From Streptococcus australis ATCC 700641 (lineage in GTDB: Bacteria; Bacillota; Bacilli; Lactobacillales; Streptococcaceae): a stretch of DNA of 64,000 nucleotides. The translations under genes and the position numbers were made by a program. The stretch covers positions 1,374,981-1,438,980 of the forward strand of contig NZ_GL636091.1 of assembly GCF_000186465.1 (NCBI RefSeq), in the 5' to 3' direction. This document shows, in pieces, positions 63,321-64,000 of this stretch; position 1 is the stretch's first letter, and every line of letters begins with the position of its first letter. A model generated the notes under the pieces. That model ran no database searches and was not told where the DNA came from. It saw only the letters and a list, made by a program, of their open reading frames with translations.

Positions 63321-64000
63321 ATGACTAGTATGAAAGACTTATTGAAATACTTCAGGAATTATAAAAAAGAAACCATACTGGGACCGTTTTTCAAGTTGTT
63401 AGAAGCAACTTTTGAATTACTGGTTCCACTTTTAATTGCCCATCTGGTCGATCAGCTCATCCCCCGTCAGGATCAAGGGGGGATATTTGGACTGGTTGGT
63501 CTCTTATTTGTTTTTGCTGGTTTTGGGGTTCTTGTAGCGATAACGGCCCAATATTATTCATCAAAAGCAGCAGTAGGCTATACCAAGGAATTGACTAATG
63601 ACCTGTATGAGAAGATTCTCAGCTTGTCTAAGGAGCAAAGAGACCGTTTAACCACTTCAAGTCTCGTGACGCGCTTAACCAGTGATACCTATCAGATTCA
63701 AACGGGGATTAATCTCTTTTTACGTCTATTTCTCCGTGCGCCAATTGTTGTTTTTGGTTCGATTTTTATGGCCTTCACCATTAGTCCGCAACTGACCCTG
63801 TGGTTTATTGGTATGGTTGCTCTCTTGTCCCTCATCATTGTCCTTATGTCTCGTCTGGTCAATCCTCTTTATGCGCGCATCAGGAAAATTACGGACCGAA
63901 TGGTTACCATCACGCGTCAGCAGTTACAAGGGATGAGGGTTATCCGCGCCTTTGGGCAGGCAGCTCACGAAGAAGCAGAGTTTAATGAGGTTAACCAAGA
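63321..64000 (+). CDS. ABC exporter (membrane plus ATPase type), N-terminal part, cut by the window edge
   Basis: About 226 residues are visible, open to the right edge. Start ATG 63321 (TSMKDLLKYFRNYKKETILG); an in-frame ATG follows at 63330. The sequence is a type I exporter membrane domain: LVDQLIPRQDQGG, TRLTSDTYQIQTGINLFLRLF and QQLQGMRVIRAFGQ are typical of heterodimeric multidrug exporters of streptococci and lactococci. The ATPase domain lies outside the window. Confidence 0.88.
   Translation, partial: MTSMKDLLKYFRNYKKETILGPFFKLLEATFELLVPLLIAHLVDQLIPRQDQGGIFGLVGLLFVFAGFGVLVAITAQYYSSKAAVGYTKELTNDLYEKILSLSKEQRDRLTTSSLVTRLTSDTYQIQTGINLFLRLFLRAPIVVFGSIFMAFTISPQLTLWFIGMVALLSLIIVLMSRLVNPLYARIRKITDRMVTITRQQLQGMRVIRAFGQAAHEEAEFNEVNQ

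Overview
The window looks like a chromosomal piece of a low-GC streptococcus of the sanguinis type. Evidence: Firmicutes-style ethanolamine (eut) genes with EutV/EutW-type RNA regulation, a near-complete anaerobic cobalamin pathway directly next to them, extended -10 promoters (TGGTAAAAT), AGGAG ribosome binding sites, and a structured intergenic repeat present three times. The species call is inference from gene content.

Layout. (1) 1-11.6 kb: the tail of the sensor kinase gene eutW, an RNA antitermination leader, then eutA, B, C, L, a BMC shell protein with a nucleic-acid-binding-like tail, eutE, two near-identical eutM copies, eutT, pduL/eutD, a conserved eut gene of unknown function, eutN, eutH and eutQ. 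They encode adenosylcobalamin-dependent ethanolamine ammonia-lyase, its reactivase, the downstream acetaldehyde and acetyl-CoA enzymes, and the microcompartment that holds them. (2) 11.6-39.0 kb: one long + strand cobalamin operon: cbiA, B, a broken cbiC plus an intact cbiC, cbiD, E, T, F, G, H, J, a cobA-hemD fusion, cbiK, cbiL, a tandemly duplicated cobalt importer (cbiMNQO twice), cbiP, an adenosyltransferase, precorrin-2 dehydrogenase, hemA, C, D, B, L, cobU, cobS, cobC. The hem genes take glutamyl-tRNA to uroporphyrinogen III and sit inside the B12 operon. (3) 39.1-48.9 kb: two complete nickel/cobalt/oligopeptide-class ABC transporters. (4) 49-64 kb: ordinary chromosome: a flavin reductase-like protein, a 35-residue membrane peptide, cutC, YjbR-like, a lipoprotein, MocR, hemolysin III, DUF1836, yaaA, marR, aspC, a secreted surface protein, asnS, an MFS transporter and the start of an ABC exporter.

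Main observation. The eutA leader (282-366) and the leader of the cobalamin operon (11728-11807) share one architecture: two small hairpins, each with a six-base loop of the form A-x-x-G-x-x closed by a C-G pair, the second overlapping the 5' arm of an intrinsic terminator. This is the published target of the ANTAR antiterminator EutV. It predicts that ethanolamine sensing switches on synthesis of the cofactor as well as the enzyme. A near-consensus CcpA (cre) site lies just upstream of the cobalamin promoter, so carbon catabolite control is probably superimposed.

Other points of interest: cargo-targeting helices on five eut proteins, an A6 frameshift in one of two cbiC copies, gene-conversion-like identity between the cbiMNQO copies, no cobT or cobD in the window, and a three-hairpin dispersed repeat whose copy-to-copy changes tend to preserve pairing.
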